DNA of 64,000 nt, from contig JAEWQS010000081.1 of the NCBI GenBank assembly GCA_023399095.1, forward strand, positions 21,483 through 85,482. Reading direction: 5' to 3'. Below, piece by piece: positions 1-8,214 of the stretch. The notes beneath the pieces are model-generated. The model did no database searches. It had not been told where the DNA came from and saw only the letters and a program-made list of their open reading frames with translations. Made by a program: the position numbers and the translations under genes. The first letter of the stretch is position 1, and the number at the start of each line of letters is the position of its first letter. The DNA comes from Bacillota bacterium (GTDB lineage Bacteria; Bacillota; Clostridia; Christensenellales; SZUA-584).

Positions 1-498
1 CAAGCCGGTCAGGTTTGCAAGCGGGGTATAGTCCTGTGCTTGGCAGTTGAAAAGCGTCAGCGAGCCAAGATTTGCAAGCCCGGAGAGCGGCTTTATATCG
101 GCTACGGGATTTCCGCCCAGCGATAGGTTGGTGAGTTTAGTAAGCCCCGCAAGAGGCGATATGTCTGTGATCGCATGGAAATGCAGCTCAAGGTTTTCGA
201 GGTTTTTGAAATTCTCCAAGCCGGAGATGTCCTTGATTTGCGTGTCCGGGGCAGGCTCCTGCTGCCAATCAATGCCGAGCTTCAATTCCGTTACCGCCTC
301 CGCCTCGGCAAGCGTAATGTCGCCCTCTAGCTTGTTCATGGCAGCGCGCACCATTTCCTCCAGCAAGGGGTCGGAAAAAACGACCGTTTTTTCAGGCTCG
401 GGTGTCTGCGTTACCTCCGGCTTGGACGACGGCTGTGAACACGCCGCCAAGGAAGCTGCCAGTAGAATGAGTAATAATACTGATATAAACCGTTTCAT
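1..498 (-). CDS. Leucine-rich repeat lipoprotein (3' part beyond window)
   Basis: The frame opens at an ATG at 498 and runs off the left edge, giving at least 166 codons. Residues 1-20 form a lipoprotein signal: MKRF, a hydrophobic stretch and a lipobox ending L-A-A-C at about Cys20. A short Ser/Pro/Glu linker follows, then a segment beginning FSDPLLEEMVRAAMNK, then leucine-rich repeats of the internalin type (LENLELHFHAITDISPLAGL, then LTNLSLGGNPVADIKPLSGL). It should be anchored on the outer face of the membrane and act through protein binding; the ligand is unknown. The segment before the repeats resembles the ectodomain of the kinase at 5656-7284, so the two may share a ligand or interact (inference). 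The C-terminus cannot be judged. Confidence 0.8.
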   Translation of the reverse strand, partial: MKRFISVLLLILLAASLAACSQPSSKPEVTQTPEPEKTVVFSDPLLEEMVRAAMNKLEGDITLAEAEAVTELKLGIDWQQEPAPDTQIKDISGLENFKNLENLELHFHAITDISPLAGLTKLTNLSLGGNPVADIKPLSGLANLGSLTLFNCQAQDYTPLANLTGL

Positions 499-636
499 GT
501 TCTGTCCTCCTATATTTTTTATCGCTTCATATAGCGTATGAAGCATACTGCACACTCCTGTCTTTATCATCCGCGGTTGATTTTCGTTGCTTCGGGTCAT
601 CATGGCCAGAAGTTGGCGCAGGCCGTGTAGCCCATT

Positions 637-1724
637 TTAGATCTCCGCTAATCGTTCCCTCGCAACCATGCGCAAATCTCCAACGATTTGCACAATCTTT
701 GTATCGTAGCTGTCATAATGCACATAATCCAAAATGGTGTATGTGTAGCTATATCCTTCGGAATCATGACTTTCAACGATTTCAGTTAGTATGCCTTTGT
801 CGAGCAGCGTTTTAACTCCCCAATGGCGCATTATGCCAATCTCTTTACTATTGCGAACAATGCCCGACAATATTTCTGTGAACATATCAATATTCTCGAT
901 TGCAGCTTCAATAACGCTTCTCTACGCGGAGAATATGAAGAGTAATATATTCCTCCAATACTGGGTCTATATGGCTCTTTTATATCAATGTTTTTTGCAA
1001 TCTTCATTAACAAGTTTTCATCTTCAATTTTTGAGGACGCCATTGTTGCTACGCAAGAGCTTTGCGCTCTTTCGGCAATACCTGCCAATAATGCCTCATC
1101 GGTGATTTTTCCAATCAGCTCACTTGCTACTTTCATTTGCGTTTCGTACGTGTCCCATTGCATACGCTTGGCGTCCTCATACATCATCACAATATCGGAA
1201 TATATGCCTTGCGCGAGGCACCGATTGTTTAGTTTATCAGCTGCCCTTATACGCGAAAAAACATGTGCATCCGACTGCGCAATGTGAAGCAATACATCTT
1301 GGTCGGTCAATTTCTCTATGGCGTTTTCCTTTATTCCTGCAAAAGCATAGCCATAAGCGGGACAAGGTTTTTGCGCTATATGTGCCAATTCTTTTTGGTC
1401 GGTCAGTTTTTCTATAGCCTTTTCCTTTAGTTTTGCCCAATCATAGTCATAAGCGGGACAAGGCTCTTGCACTATACATGCCAATTCTTTTTGGCTGGTC
1501 ATTTTTTCGACAGCTTTTAAGCGCACTTCAAAAGTAAGCACGTTTTTTACTATCTCGGTAAGTTTAGCTTGGTCGGTCATTTTTTCAACAGCTGTTAAAC
1601 GCACTTCCAAAATAAGCGCGCTTTTTGCTATTTCGGTAAGTTGAGCTTGATCGTCTTCTTTTTCAACAGCCTTTAATGCTTTTTCCAAGTTATTACTTAA
1701 CCATGCCGGTCTGAAAAGCCCCAT
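637..1724 (-). pseudogene. HEAT-like repeat protein, frameshifted
   Basis: One frame runs from an ATG at 1724 (MGLFRPAWLSNNLEKA) to 831, and a second continues in another frame from about 915 to 637. Near 914 the first frame reads RREAL and the other reads RSVIEAAIENIDMFTEIL. Restoring one G there would join them as REAVIEAAIENID, so a single-base deletion (or sequencing error) is the simplest reading. The joined product is about 360 residues. It consists of repeats of about 30 residues of the form AVEKMTDQAKLTEIVKN, also visible as DNA tandem repeats around 1300-1520, like alpha-helical HEAT/Armadillo-type scaffolds. The N-terminus is paralogous to the gene at 1758-2969. Function is unknown; such repeats normally mediate protein binding. 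Confidence 0.6.
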
Positions 1725-1757
1725 GATATTTCCTCTATTCTATTCAAATCTGTCACA

Positions 1758-2969
1758 TTAAAACCGGCTCGTCCATAACACGGAACCTGCGCTGCCCTCG
1801 CGCTGCAGATCATCAACGCTTTCCTGTGCTTTTCTGCAATCCTCTTGTAACTGTTTCAATTTTGCCAGCTGCTCCGCTGAGAACACCGATTTATCCTTAA
1901 TGAGATGAAACGCGATAAGCCGTTTCGCGCTGCTAAGGCGAGCGCAGGCGGCTACCTTCGCGAGCATATCCCGGGAACCGATGCTGTGGGCTACTCTTTG
2001 TATAAACAGGTTTTCCGGGCAACGCGCCACCGCCTCCAACATGCTGTCATCATCCGGGGCAATCCGGCACAGGCGTTCACAGGCGGCAGCCCGGCGGCTT
2101 TCCTCATTATCACTGCGCGCAATTTCAAACAGCAAATCGATGTCGCTAAGCGACTCCAGCGCCACATAGCTTATCACGCTGTCCTTGTTTTCCAGCAGTT
2201 TTTTCACGGTCGCTTGATCGGTCAGGTGCCGTATCGCCGCATACCGCACGTTTTTATCCTCGTGAGTATCGAACGCGAACGTCGCCAGTGTTTTCTGGTC
2301 GGCAATGCGGCTGATTGCGGCCTGCCGCAGCTCCCAATGAATGCTCTTATTCCGGGCCAGTCGCATCACGCATTCCTGATCGCGCAGATATAGAATCGCC
2401 CTGCGCACACCCGGTGGCTGTGACAGGATGTCATAGGATAAACGAAACTCGATGGCTTCCAATGCGGTATGGTCGGCGGTGGCATCGCCGCCTTTATACA
2501 GCTCAAACAGCCTGTCCAGCGCATAGTCCCGCAAGCACACGTCTCCCGCGTACTTCGCAACATCAAGCAGCCGTTTAAGTTCCGTCAGCATGGATATCGC
2601 CGCATGGCGCTCCTCATAGGAAACGGATTGATCACCCGCTATGCGATGCAGTACGCTCTGTTCGCCGATACGGTGAATGGCATATATCCGCACCTCGCGG
2701 TTGACGTCATCTCTCGCGGCCTTTAGAATAAGCTCCGTATCTCCAACCTTGCCAAGCGCGCTTATGCGCAGCGCGGACGACCGGTCATGCAGGGCAATGT
2801 GCGCGATAAAACGCTCGTCGGTGATGCGGCGCAGCGCGTATTCCCGGATTCCATCGCCGACATCCGCATTGACTACCGTCATCAGCACCGTTTGGTCAGT
2901 CATTTTTTCTACCGCTCGTTTCGCTTTTTCGGCGTTACTGCTTTGCCACGCGGGCTTGAAAATACTCAT
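1758..2969 (-). CDS. HEAT-like repeat protein
   Basis: This encodes 403 residues. The start MSIFKPAWQSSNAEKA (ATG at 2969) is preferred over an ATG at 2984, because the ribosome site AAGGAG lies between them, six bases before 2969. The protein is a chain of about ten degenerate helical repeats with recurring pattern A-[VIL]-x-[KR]-[IL]-[TG]-D-[EQ]-x-x-[LIF] (for example YALRRITDERFIAHIA and AISRIADQKTLATFA), each following the last by 25-35 residues. No signal peptide or membrane segment is seen, so it is probably cytoplasmic. It is a paralogue of the frameshifted neighbour downstream, with the same orientation and about 33 bp spacing, and likely arose by duplication. A role as a binding scaffold is inference from the fold only. 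Confidence 0.75.
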   Translation of the reverse strand: MSIFKPAWQSSNAEKAKRAVEKMTDQTVLMTVVNADVGDGIREYALRRITDERFIAHIALHDRSSALRISALGKVGDTELILKAARDDVNREVRIYAIHRIGEQSVLHRIAGDQSVSYEERHAAISMLTELKRLLDVAKYAGDVCLRDYALDRLFELYKGGDATADHTALEAIEFRLSYDILSQPPGVRRAILYLRDQECVMRLARNKSIHWELRQAAISRIADQKTLATFAFDTHEDKNVRYAAIRHLTDQATVKKLLENKDSVISYVALESLSDIDLLFEIARSDNEESRRAAACERLCRIAPDDDSMLEAVARCPENLFIQRVAHSIGSRDMLAKVAACARLSSAKRLIAFHLIKDKSVFSAEQLAKLKQLQEDCRKAQESVDDLQREGSAGSVLWTSRF

Positions 2970-3109
2970 ATCCAACTCCTTCAAAGCGCGATTTGTTGCT
3001 TGTCTGCAAAGCGATTGTGTCCTACCGCTTTTTCAAATCGACAGCGGGAATATACTCCTCGCCCCGGTTTCCGGCCGCTTCTTCAGTGCCGCAAAATGCA
3101 AACGCAGCG

Positions 3110-3301
3110 CTATTCTCTTACTTCCCCAAGTTGAAATAACGGCGTTTCATCGCCCCAACCAGAGCAACTCCAGCCAATATGGCCGCACTTAGTGCACTTG
3201 TATTGCCAAACTTCTCTTGTTTCATAATTATCCATATGAACATACTTAACAAGTTTTTCTCCGGTTTTTATATAGTTGTGGTCGAATATACTACGCCGCA
3301 A
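3110..3301 (-). CDS. Small CxxC-containing protein, hypothetical
   Basis: This would encode up to 63 residues, from a TTG at 3301 with only a weak upstream AAGG; an internal ATG is possible. It contains KCTKCGHIGW followed by another Cys, reminiscent of a one-knuckle zinc ribbon, and ends TPLFQLGEVRE. No family is recognised. It lies between the HEAT-like gene and the NUDIX gene on the same strand. It may be a genuine small protein or a remnant. Confidence 0.35.
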   Translation of the reverse strand: MRRSIFDHNYIKTGEKLVKYVHMDNYETREVWQYKCTKCGHIGWSCSGWGDETPLFQLGEVRE

Positions 3302-3321
3302 GCCTTGTATGTCCCGCAGTA

Positions 3322-4077
3322 TTACGAGAGCCAGTATTCCACAGACTTCAGACAGGAGCAGCCGTCGGATTTTCTGACCTCCTCGGCATACTCCTCGCCT
3401 TGGTTCCTAGCCGCTTCTTCAGTACCGAAAAATCCATGCGTTTTATGGCAGGTCCATTCATCGAAGCCCGATTCCCTGTGCGAGTCGGGACGCGCCCAGC
3501 ACTCGTAAACATGAATCGAATGCAGGCGCATCCCTGCAGTCGTTCCCATAAAACGTTCAAACAGGGGAAGCTGGATGCAGTAGCGCGCGTCGGCGGCGCG
3601 TAGCGCGTCCAGTACCTCTTTGGCATTCTGCCAACAGAGGCCGCCAATCTCTTCTTTTTGAAACCTGTCCAAATCGATGTGTTCCTCGTACAGCAGGTAA
3701 ACCCGGTTGATCTCGTTGTTGACAAACCTCCTGCCATGGAATTCCGCCTCCCAGCCGACCCTGTGGTCGAACAGGAGCAGGGGCTTTGCTTTTGGCCGGA
3801 TCCCAAGCTCCTCCTCCAGCTCGCGCAGCGCGGTCGAGTCAAAGGTTTCTCCCTTGGCGACATGCCCCGCGCACGAGGTGTCGAAGCAGTTGGGGAAAGC
3901 GTCCTTATCGGGACTGCGCTTCTGCAGAAGCACGGAAAAATTGTCCTTCCACTTCCAATCGCCTATCACCCACACATGCGAGCTGCCGTGCAGGTCTCCG
4001 TCGTGGTGTATCTCGGCGCGTTCCTTGTATACGCCTGTGCCACTGCCGTCCTCGTTCAATATCTCCAGCAGTTCCAT
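3322..4077 (-). CDS. NUDIX hydrolase family protein
   Basis: This encodes 251 residues. The ATG at 4077 is preceded by GGAGGA about eight bases upstream, which is why it is chosen over an in-frame start at 4143. A full NUDIX box is visible: GHVAKGETFDSTALRELEEE then LGI, matching Gx5Ex7REUxEExGU. Members hydrolyse nucleoside diphosphates linked to another moiety and need Mg2+; the early part (DLHGSSHVWVIGDW, then a KRSPDKDAFPN segment) resembles isopentenyl-diphosphate isomerase-like or YfcD-like NUDIX enzymes, but the substrate cannot be assigned. The last 60 residues after the NUDIX fold (VYECWARPDSHRESGF onward, rich in Cys, Trp and Glu) are an extra tail not needed for catalysis. Probably cytoplasmic. 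Confidence 0.85.
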   Translation of the reverse strand: MELLEILNEDGSGTGVYKERAEIHHDGDLHGSSHVWVIGDWKWKDNFSVLLQKRSPDKDAFPNCFDTSCAGHVAKGETFDSTALRELEEELGIRPKAKPLLLFDHRVGWEAEFHGRRFVNNEINRVYLLYEEHIDLDRFQKEEIGGLCWQNAKEVLDALRAADARYCIQLPLFERFMGTTAGMRLHSIHVYECWARPDSHRESGFDEWTCHKTHGFFGTEEAARNQGEEYAEEVRKSDGCSCLKSVEYWLS

Positions 4078-4199
4078 CGCAATTCTCCTCCCTATTTCAT
4101 TTGCGTAACCTTTCCATATTTGTTCCCAGTCGCCCCGCAGCATCCCGCAGGACGCTTATCACACCTATTCTCGCTTTCGTGCTTTAGTCCTGTCGGGTG

Positions 4200-4613
4200 T
4201 TATTTGCGTTTAGCTAAAATGTATATAATGACAAGTATACTGGCGACAATCGGCGCCGCATAAAATATTTGACCGGGAATTGGAACAAAGCCAAGGACGA
4301 TTGCAGAGTTATCAAAGACATTTAGCGAGATTAACAGAACTGTCAATACGATTCCGGCTGTAAGCACTATAAGTATCGCAAAAGACACTCCTGTAAACTT
4401 CAGCGCTTTATCTCCTGCATCCGGTCTTTTCGTTAAACTGACGTTCCACCATATTCCGACACACAATAACGCAAGACCAAGCGCAGTAAAAGTAGCGGAT
4501 GAGACCATAAAGCTTCCGGCGTAATAACCCGGATCTGTAATGATAGCGTAGACATTGTAAGCGGTTATGCCTCCGCCCAATAAGGATATCGCTATGGCAA
4601 AGACCCGTTTCAT
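4200..4613 (-). CDS. Four-helix integral membrane protein, unknown
   Basis: This encodes 137 residues from an ATG at 4613, which has AAAGGAAA upstream; an in-frame start at 4661 adds a polar, unlikely leader. Four hydrophobic segments are evident: AIAISLLGGGITAYNVYAI, ATFTALGLALLCVGIWW, GVSFAILIVLTAGIVLTVLL and APIVASILVIIYILA. The protein ends in a short basic tail (KRK). No catalytic motif or known family is recognised. It sits among other small minus-strand genes of unknown role, and nothing in the context suggests a transport substrate. Confidence 0.65.
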   Translation of the reverse strand: MKRVFAIAISLLGGGITAYNVYAIITDPGYYAGSFMVSSATFTALGLALLCVGIWWNVSLTKRPDAGDKALKFTGVSFAILIVLTAGIVLTVLLISLNVFDNSAIVLGFVPIPGQIFYAAPIVASILVIIYILAKRK

Positions 4614-4716
4614 TTTACTTGTTTCCTTTCGCTCACAATCTTGTGTTTTTCGGCCCGCCACGTCCCGCAGGATGTTCTATCACATTGACGCGGCTCATCG
4701 AGTACAGGCGCGGCCG

Positions 4717-5061
4717 CTATCTGATAATAAATCGACGGTTCTCGAATACCACGTTTACGGTTTCGCCGTCCGTGAGTTCAAGCATCTGATTGCGCCCTCC
4801 AAACGGCGTGACCCGCCCGTTGTTCTCTTTTATGAACAGGTTCAGCTCCAATACATTTTTGTCCACCGAAGTAGAAAATGTGTGCGGAGTTGCGTTCTGT
4901 TCGATTTTGCCGACGATTTCACCGTTTAGGACAACCTCAAACCAATAAACCGCCTTATTGTTTACCGGAATGGAGTTGCAGGTCACGATGATTGTGGCAG
5001 GGCTTACAAGCGTCGTTGCCGAAGCACGATATGACTTCTCTTTTTTCCCGAACAGTCCCAT
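4717..5061 (-). CDS. Hypothetical protein, possible beta-sandwich
   Basis: This encodes 114 residues, starting MGLFGKKEKSYRAS at 5061 with GGAGG seven bases before the ATG. After a basic start the sequence alternates hydrophobic and polar residues (TTLVSPATIIVTCNSIPVNN, VYWFEVVLNGEIVGKIEQN), which suggests a beta-rich domain. The MGLFGKK start is common in cytoplasmic accessory proteins that associate with membranes, but no family is recognised. It lies just downstream, in the same direction, of the membrane protein at 5137-5466 and may be co-expressed. Confidence 0.6.
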   Translation of the reverse strand: MGLFGKKEKSYRASATTLVSPATIIVTCNSIPVNNKAVYWFEVVLNGEIVGKIEQNATPHTFSTSVDKNVLELNLFIKENNGRVTPFGGRNQMLELTDGETVNVVFENRRFIIR

Positions 5062-5136
5062 TTTTCATCCTCCATTTTCGTTCATTTTTGCTTCCATACT
5101 CTACTTGAAACGTGTCTTCTTTATCACACAGGTCAG

Positions 5137-5466
5137 TCAGTTCTTCTTCGTCAGTATTGTGCCTCCGATGATCAAAGCGGCCAGCGCCAAGATCCCAAAC
5201 CCAGCCCCTGTCCAGTCGGTATTCCCGCCGTCGTTGATAAACGCGCTTACCATGCCGATCAGCAGCAGGTAACCGAACGCCTGCATGATGATGCCCAAAA
5301 CATGGAGAACCTTCTTTATGCGGTCGGTGGCTTGCGCGGCAGGATCGGCTTTCGGGATCGTAATCTGCGCCGCGTCTTCATCTGGCAGCTGCAGATTCTC
5401 CGCCATCTCGCGTTTTGCCTCCAGATAATCTTTTTCGTTTGTGCTGTATAGATTTTTTGAGCTCAT
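5137..5466 (-). CDS. Small membrane protein with acidic N-terminus, unknown
   Basis: This encodes 109 residues from an ATG at 5466 with TAGGAGGG about eight bases upstream. The first 45 residues are polar and charged (LEAKREMAENLQLPDEDAAQ). Two hydrophobic segments follow (VLHVLGIIMQAFGYLLLIGM and TGAGFGILALAALIIGGTIL), then a KKN end. The topology suggests a two-pass membrane protein with a cytoplasmic N-terminal region. No family is recognised. It is the first gene of the short minus-strand run 5466-4200 and lies just beyond the terminator at 5594-5640. Confidence 0.65.
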   Translation of the reverse strand: MSSKNLYSTNEKDYLEAKREMAENLQLPDEDAAQITIPKADPAAQATDRIKKVLHVLGIIMQAFGYLLLIGMVSAFINDGGNTDWTGAGFGILALAALIIGGTILTKKN

Positions 5467-5593
5467 GGTAGTCCCTCCTAATCATATTTAGTTCGTATTT
5501 GTTCTTCAACGGTGTTGCCATGATTTCATCGTTCGCAGGCGAACCCCCGATATGTGTTGCCATCCTGTCATTGCCAAGTAAATCATACCAAAT

Positions 5594-5640
5594 AAAAAAA
5601 GCCCTGTGGTATGCTCACTGCACACTTTCGGGCTTTTTTC
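5594..5640 (-). terminator. Rho-independent terminator (bidirectional form)
   Basis: AAAAAAGCCC and GGGCTTTTTT flank a loop that itself pairs TGTG with CACA. It lies directly after the kinase gene (ends 5656) on the minus strand, with a T-run on that strand. Poly-A and poly-T on both sides allow it to work in either direction. Confidence 0.8.
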
Positions 5641-5655
5641 ATTTTTTTTGTGAAA

Positions 5656-7284
5656 CTATGAATAGGTGATACGAAACGCTGCCATCGGCAGATCATTTTC
5701 CGCTTCTTCACGCATCCCCTTGTCCAGATGCGCTTCGCGGAGCCGCGGCAGATTCAAAAGCGGCGTCAAGTCTCTGTCCAAAACGCCGCTCAGGCCAATT
5801 CGCTCAAGATAGGAAAAGTCTTCGACGCCGGACAGGGTTTTGATTGCGGTTTGCCGGATATACAGCACCTTCAGATTTTGTATCCCCATAAAAGCCCTCA
5901 TAGAGGTGACGCGTGCATTCCCCGCGTCGATATTTTCAAGAAGCGGACAGGCGGAGAGCGCCGAAAGGTCGGATACCTCGGTGTCATACAGGCACAGATT
6001 ACGAAGGGAGGGCAGGGAGGCCAGAGGCGAGGCATCTTGAATCGGATTTTGCTTGAGATCAATGTCCTCTAAAGAAGTCAGCTCTGTAAGCGGCGAAAGG
6101 TCGCTGATATCCTGAAAGGAGATATACAGAATTCGCAGGTTTTTAAGCTTTTGCAGATCAGTTAGTGAGAGGATACCGCCGTTTTCCAGCACGCCGTCGT
6201 TCCGCACTATATGCTGGCCGAGCTCCCCGTAAGCCTCGCGGTCGGCCGCAGTCTGATCGCCAAAAATATAAATCTCAGTGACATTCAGCAATTCTTTTTC
6301 ATCAATCGGTTCGTTTTCGGGCTTATTCAACGCCAGTCGGACGGCCTGCTCGATGAGCGGTTCCTCAAATGAAACGCCGGATGAAACGGAAAACGCTGGC
6401 GTAAAGTCTGTGTAGCGTCCGATGGCAAATCCGATGCACAGGCATGCCGCGCAGACGAGAAAACTGCACGCAAGGCGCAACGCGCGCTTTTGTCTGTGCC
6501 CGTCTGCATTACGCAAATCAGCCCTGACTTTTTCGACGGAGGCATAACGCCTTTCAGGCGCGAAGTTCGTGCATGCTGCTACGATTCGCCGCAAGCGGGG
6601 GTTCTGGATTTTCGGTACAAGTGTTTTCAGATGGGAATCCCCGGTCAGCAACCAGCCAAGCAACACGCCCAGGGAAAAGATGTCGGCGCGGCAATCGGTC
6701 TGCGAATAGCCGTATTGCTCGGGCGGCGCGAAATCCATAGTGCCGAAGCATACCGTGTCCTTCCGCGCGTTCTCGTCATACACGCGGGAGATGCCGAAGT
6801 CGATCAGCGTAATTTTTCCCTTCGCGTCCACTATGATATTCTGTGGCTTGATATCCCGGTGGATCACGGGCGGCGTTTGACTGTGCAGATAGGAGAGTAT
6901 GTCGCAAAGCTGAAGGACGATGGGGACGATCTGTTTCTGCGTCAACTGGTTTTCGGCGGCGTATCGGTCAAGTGGCGTTCCCTCGACATACTCGCGCACA
7001 ACACACAGCATCCCGTCGTTTTGGTATTCGGCGGCGAACCGGGGAAGGCCGGAATGACGGAGATTTTTCAAAAGCATTCCCTCTGTAGTACGGGAAATCA
7101 GCCTTTTGTCGGTGTAGCACTTGGCCAGGAAATAGCCGCCCGTTCGCCGGTCCTTGACCCGCAGCGTTTCGCTTGCAGCGCTGTGTGCGATGCACTCCAT
7201 CGCTTCATAATCAGCAAAGAACTCCTTGGGGTAACGGTTATCGTCATACCCGTCTGAATCGCTCTGATCTAAAAATTCATTCAT
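5656..7284 (-). CDS. Membrane Ser/Thr protein kinase with extracellular LRR domain
   Basis: This encodes 542 residues. A Hanks-type kinase occupies about 28-260: ATP lysine K55 in FLAK, HRDIKPQN at 142-149 (D144, K146, N149), DFG at 162-164, and the activation-segment end GTMDFAPPE near 181-189. The glycine loop is degenerate. One membrane helix follows (about 271-291), then an outer domain with internalin-like leucine-rich repeats (LRILYISFQDISDLSPLTEL and similar) to the end. The outer part begins SFEEPLIEQAVRLALNK, like the lipoprotein at 1-498. It presumably senses an outside ligand and phosphorylates cytoplasmic targets. The ATG at 7284 overlaps the stop of the preceding HTH gene by eight bases, implying translational coupling. 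PASTA repeats, usual in PknB, are absent. Confidence 0.9.
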   Translation of the reverse strand: MNEFLDQSDSDGYDDNRYPKEFFADYEAMECIAHSAASETLRVKDRRTGGYFLAKCYTDKRLISRTTEGMLLKNLRHSGLPRFAAEYQNDGMLCVVREYVEGTPLDRYAAENQLTQKQIVPIVLQLCDILSYLHSQTPPVIHRDIKPQNIIVDAKGKITLIDFGISRVYDENARKDTVCFGTMDFAPPEQYGYSQTDCRADIFSLGVLLGWLLTGDSHLKTLVPKIQNPRLRRIVAACTNFAPERRYASVEKVRADLRNADGHRQKRALRLACSFLVCAACLCIGFAIGRYTDFTPAFSVSSGVSFEEPLIEQAVRLALNKPENEPIDEKELLNVTEIYIFGDQTAADREAYGELGQHIVRNDGVLENGGILSLTDLQKLKNLRILYISFQDISDLSPLTELTSLEDIDLKQNPIQDASPLASLPSLRNLCLYDTEVSDLSALSACPLLENIDAGNARVTSMRAFMGIQNLKVLYIRQTAIKTLSGVEDFSYLERIGLSGVLDRDLTPLLNLPRLREAHLDKGMREEAENDLPMAAFRITYS

Positions 7285-7738
7285 ATTTGTCCTCCCGGCC
7301 CAGCAGGGTCAGACCCATCGCGCCGAGAATGTTTTGCGTGTACCCCATGTTCTGATGCTCATGGAGGCAGCGGAGTATCACGCTATCTCGCGGAATCTTG
7401 GGGTATAGCTGCGCTTGCCTTGCGATCTTCAATAGCTCCTGCGTGTTCTCCACGTCCATGCCGAAGCCGAAAGCCAGTTGGATCACCTTATCGCGCGATG
7501 GATTGCGAATGCCGTTGAAAAGCTGATATGCATAGTTGCGGGGAATATCGGAGCGGTCGATGATGCGTGCCTTTGGTATTCCCGCCTTTTTGCATAGCCC
7601 GGTGATCAGAGGGCCAAAAGGAGGCATCTCCATCAGGTCGGCGTTGTCCTTCATATACGTTTTCAGGTCCGGCGCTTTAAAAAGCCTTTCAAGCAAGAGC
7701 TCTGTCACGCTTACTGATTTTATCTGAATCTGCTCCAT
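7277..7738 (-). CDS. HTH domain protein coupled to the kinase
   Basis: This encodes 153 residues from an ATG at 7738, with GAGGAGG eight bases upstream. The central part, SDIPRNYAYQLFNGIRNPSR then DKVIQLAFGFGMDVENTQEL, reads as an XRE/Cro-like helix-turn-helix. The C-terminal part (VILRCLHEHQNMGYTQNILG) looks like a short helical effector region. Similar proteins commonly sit next to bacterial Ser/Thr kinases, where they may be phosphorylated or act as partners; that role is inference. Its stop overlaps the kinase start and its own start lies two bases before the stop of the upstream HTH gene, so all three form one operon. Confidence 0.75.
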   Translation of the reverse strand: MEQIQIKSVSVTELLLERLFKAPDLKTYMKDNADLMEMPPFGPLITGLCKKAGIPKARIIDRSDIPRNYAYQLFNGIRNPSRDKVIQLAFGFGMDVENTQELLKIARQAQLYPKIPRDSVILRCLHEHQNMGYTQNILGAMGLTLLGREDKYE

Positions 7739-7739
7739 G

Positions 7740-7922
7740 TCATCTGCCTCCTCTTTCGCGGGACATACGGGGGTCGTCAGGTTTTTCGGCATCTTTAGGA
7801 ATGAGCCACATATGCCCCATGCGTTGCTGTCCTTTTATGCGTCCTTCCTGACAGAGCTTTTGGACCCGCCGTTCGGAAATATCCCACTTGATTGCCGCTT
7901 CACGTACCGATATGTAATCCAT
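7740..7922 (-). CDS. Excisionase/MerR-like helix-turn-helix protein
   Basis: This encodes 60 residues: MDYISVREAAIKWDISERRV, then QKLCQEGRIKGQQRMGHMWL and a polar tail. This is the compact winged helix of the AlpA/Xis/MerR-N type (A-A-x-x-W-x-I-S-x-R-R-V, with the wing G-x-x-W). Such proteins serve as recombination directionality factors in mobile elements or as small regulators. The gene is the first of the kinase operon, with CAGGAG upstream and a good promoter at 7964-7992. With no integrase nearby, a regulatory role for the operon is as likely as an excisionase role. Confidence 0.75.
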   Translation of the reverse strand: MDYISVREAAIKWDISERRVQKLCQEGRIKGQQRMGHMWLIPKDAEKPDDPRMSRERGGR

Positions 7923-7963
7923 GCATCATACTCCTGTTATGATCTGTGGTTGGTTACGCCATA

Positions 7964-7992
7964 ATTATATACGTTTCACCGAATAGATGCAA
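7964..7992 (-). promoter_or_regulatory. SigA-type promoter for the HTH-kinase operon
   Basis: On the minus strand TTGCAT (7987-7992), a 17-base spacer and a perfect TATAAT (7964-7969) stand about 40 bases upstream of the ATG at 7922. Confidence 0.7.
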
Positions 7993-8083
7993 CAAGCATT
8001 CTACCAAATACCGGGAAAGAGATGGAGCAGGCGCGGGTCCGTTAGGATACGTTTAGGGATGGGACACCACGCAAAATACGATG

Positions 8084-8148
8084 CCAGAAAACAGCATCCA
8101 GAGCAAAGGTGAATGGAGCTTGCGCCCGCTCTTGACGCTGTTTTCAGC
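8084..8148. repeat. Imperfect inverted repeat in a gene-free stretch
   Basis: CAGAAAACAGC (8085-8095) pairs with GCTGTTTTCAG (8137-8147) at 10 of 11 positions, and AGAGC/GCTCT extends it inward. It lies in the 7923-8214 interval, which holds the promoter above but no credible gene. There is no T-run, so it is not a standard terminator. It could be a regulatory RNA structure or a binding site. Confidence 0.35.
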
Positions 8149-8214
8149 CTGCGCCGCGTATTAACAAGAAGGGAAAGCACATTCTCGCTTTTTCAGCATA
8201 AACTCCCGTACTTT

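Noticed and set aside
1300..1520. A CRISPR-like array suggested by repeated motifs
   Set aside because: The repeats are in frame and encode the helical repeats of the HEAT-like protein; there are no regular unique spacers.
5378..5563. A 61-codon minus-strand frame overlapping the start of the small membrane protein gene
   Set aside because: It overlaps a better-supported gene with a clear ribosome site and has no recognisable features.
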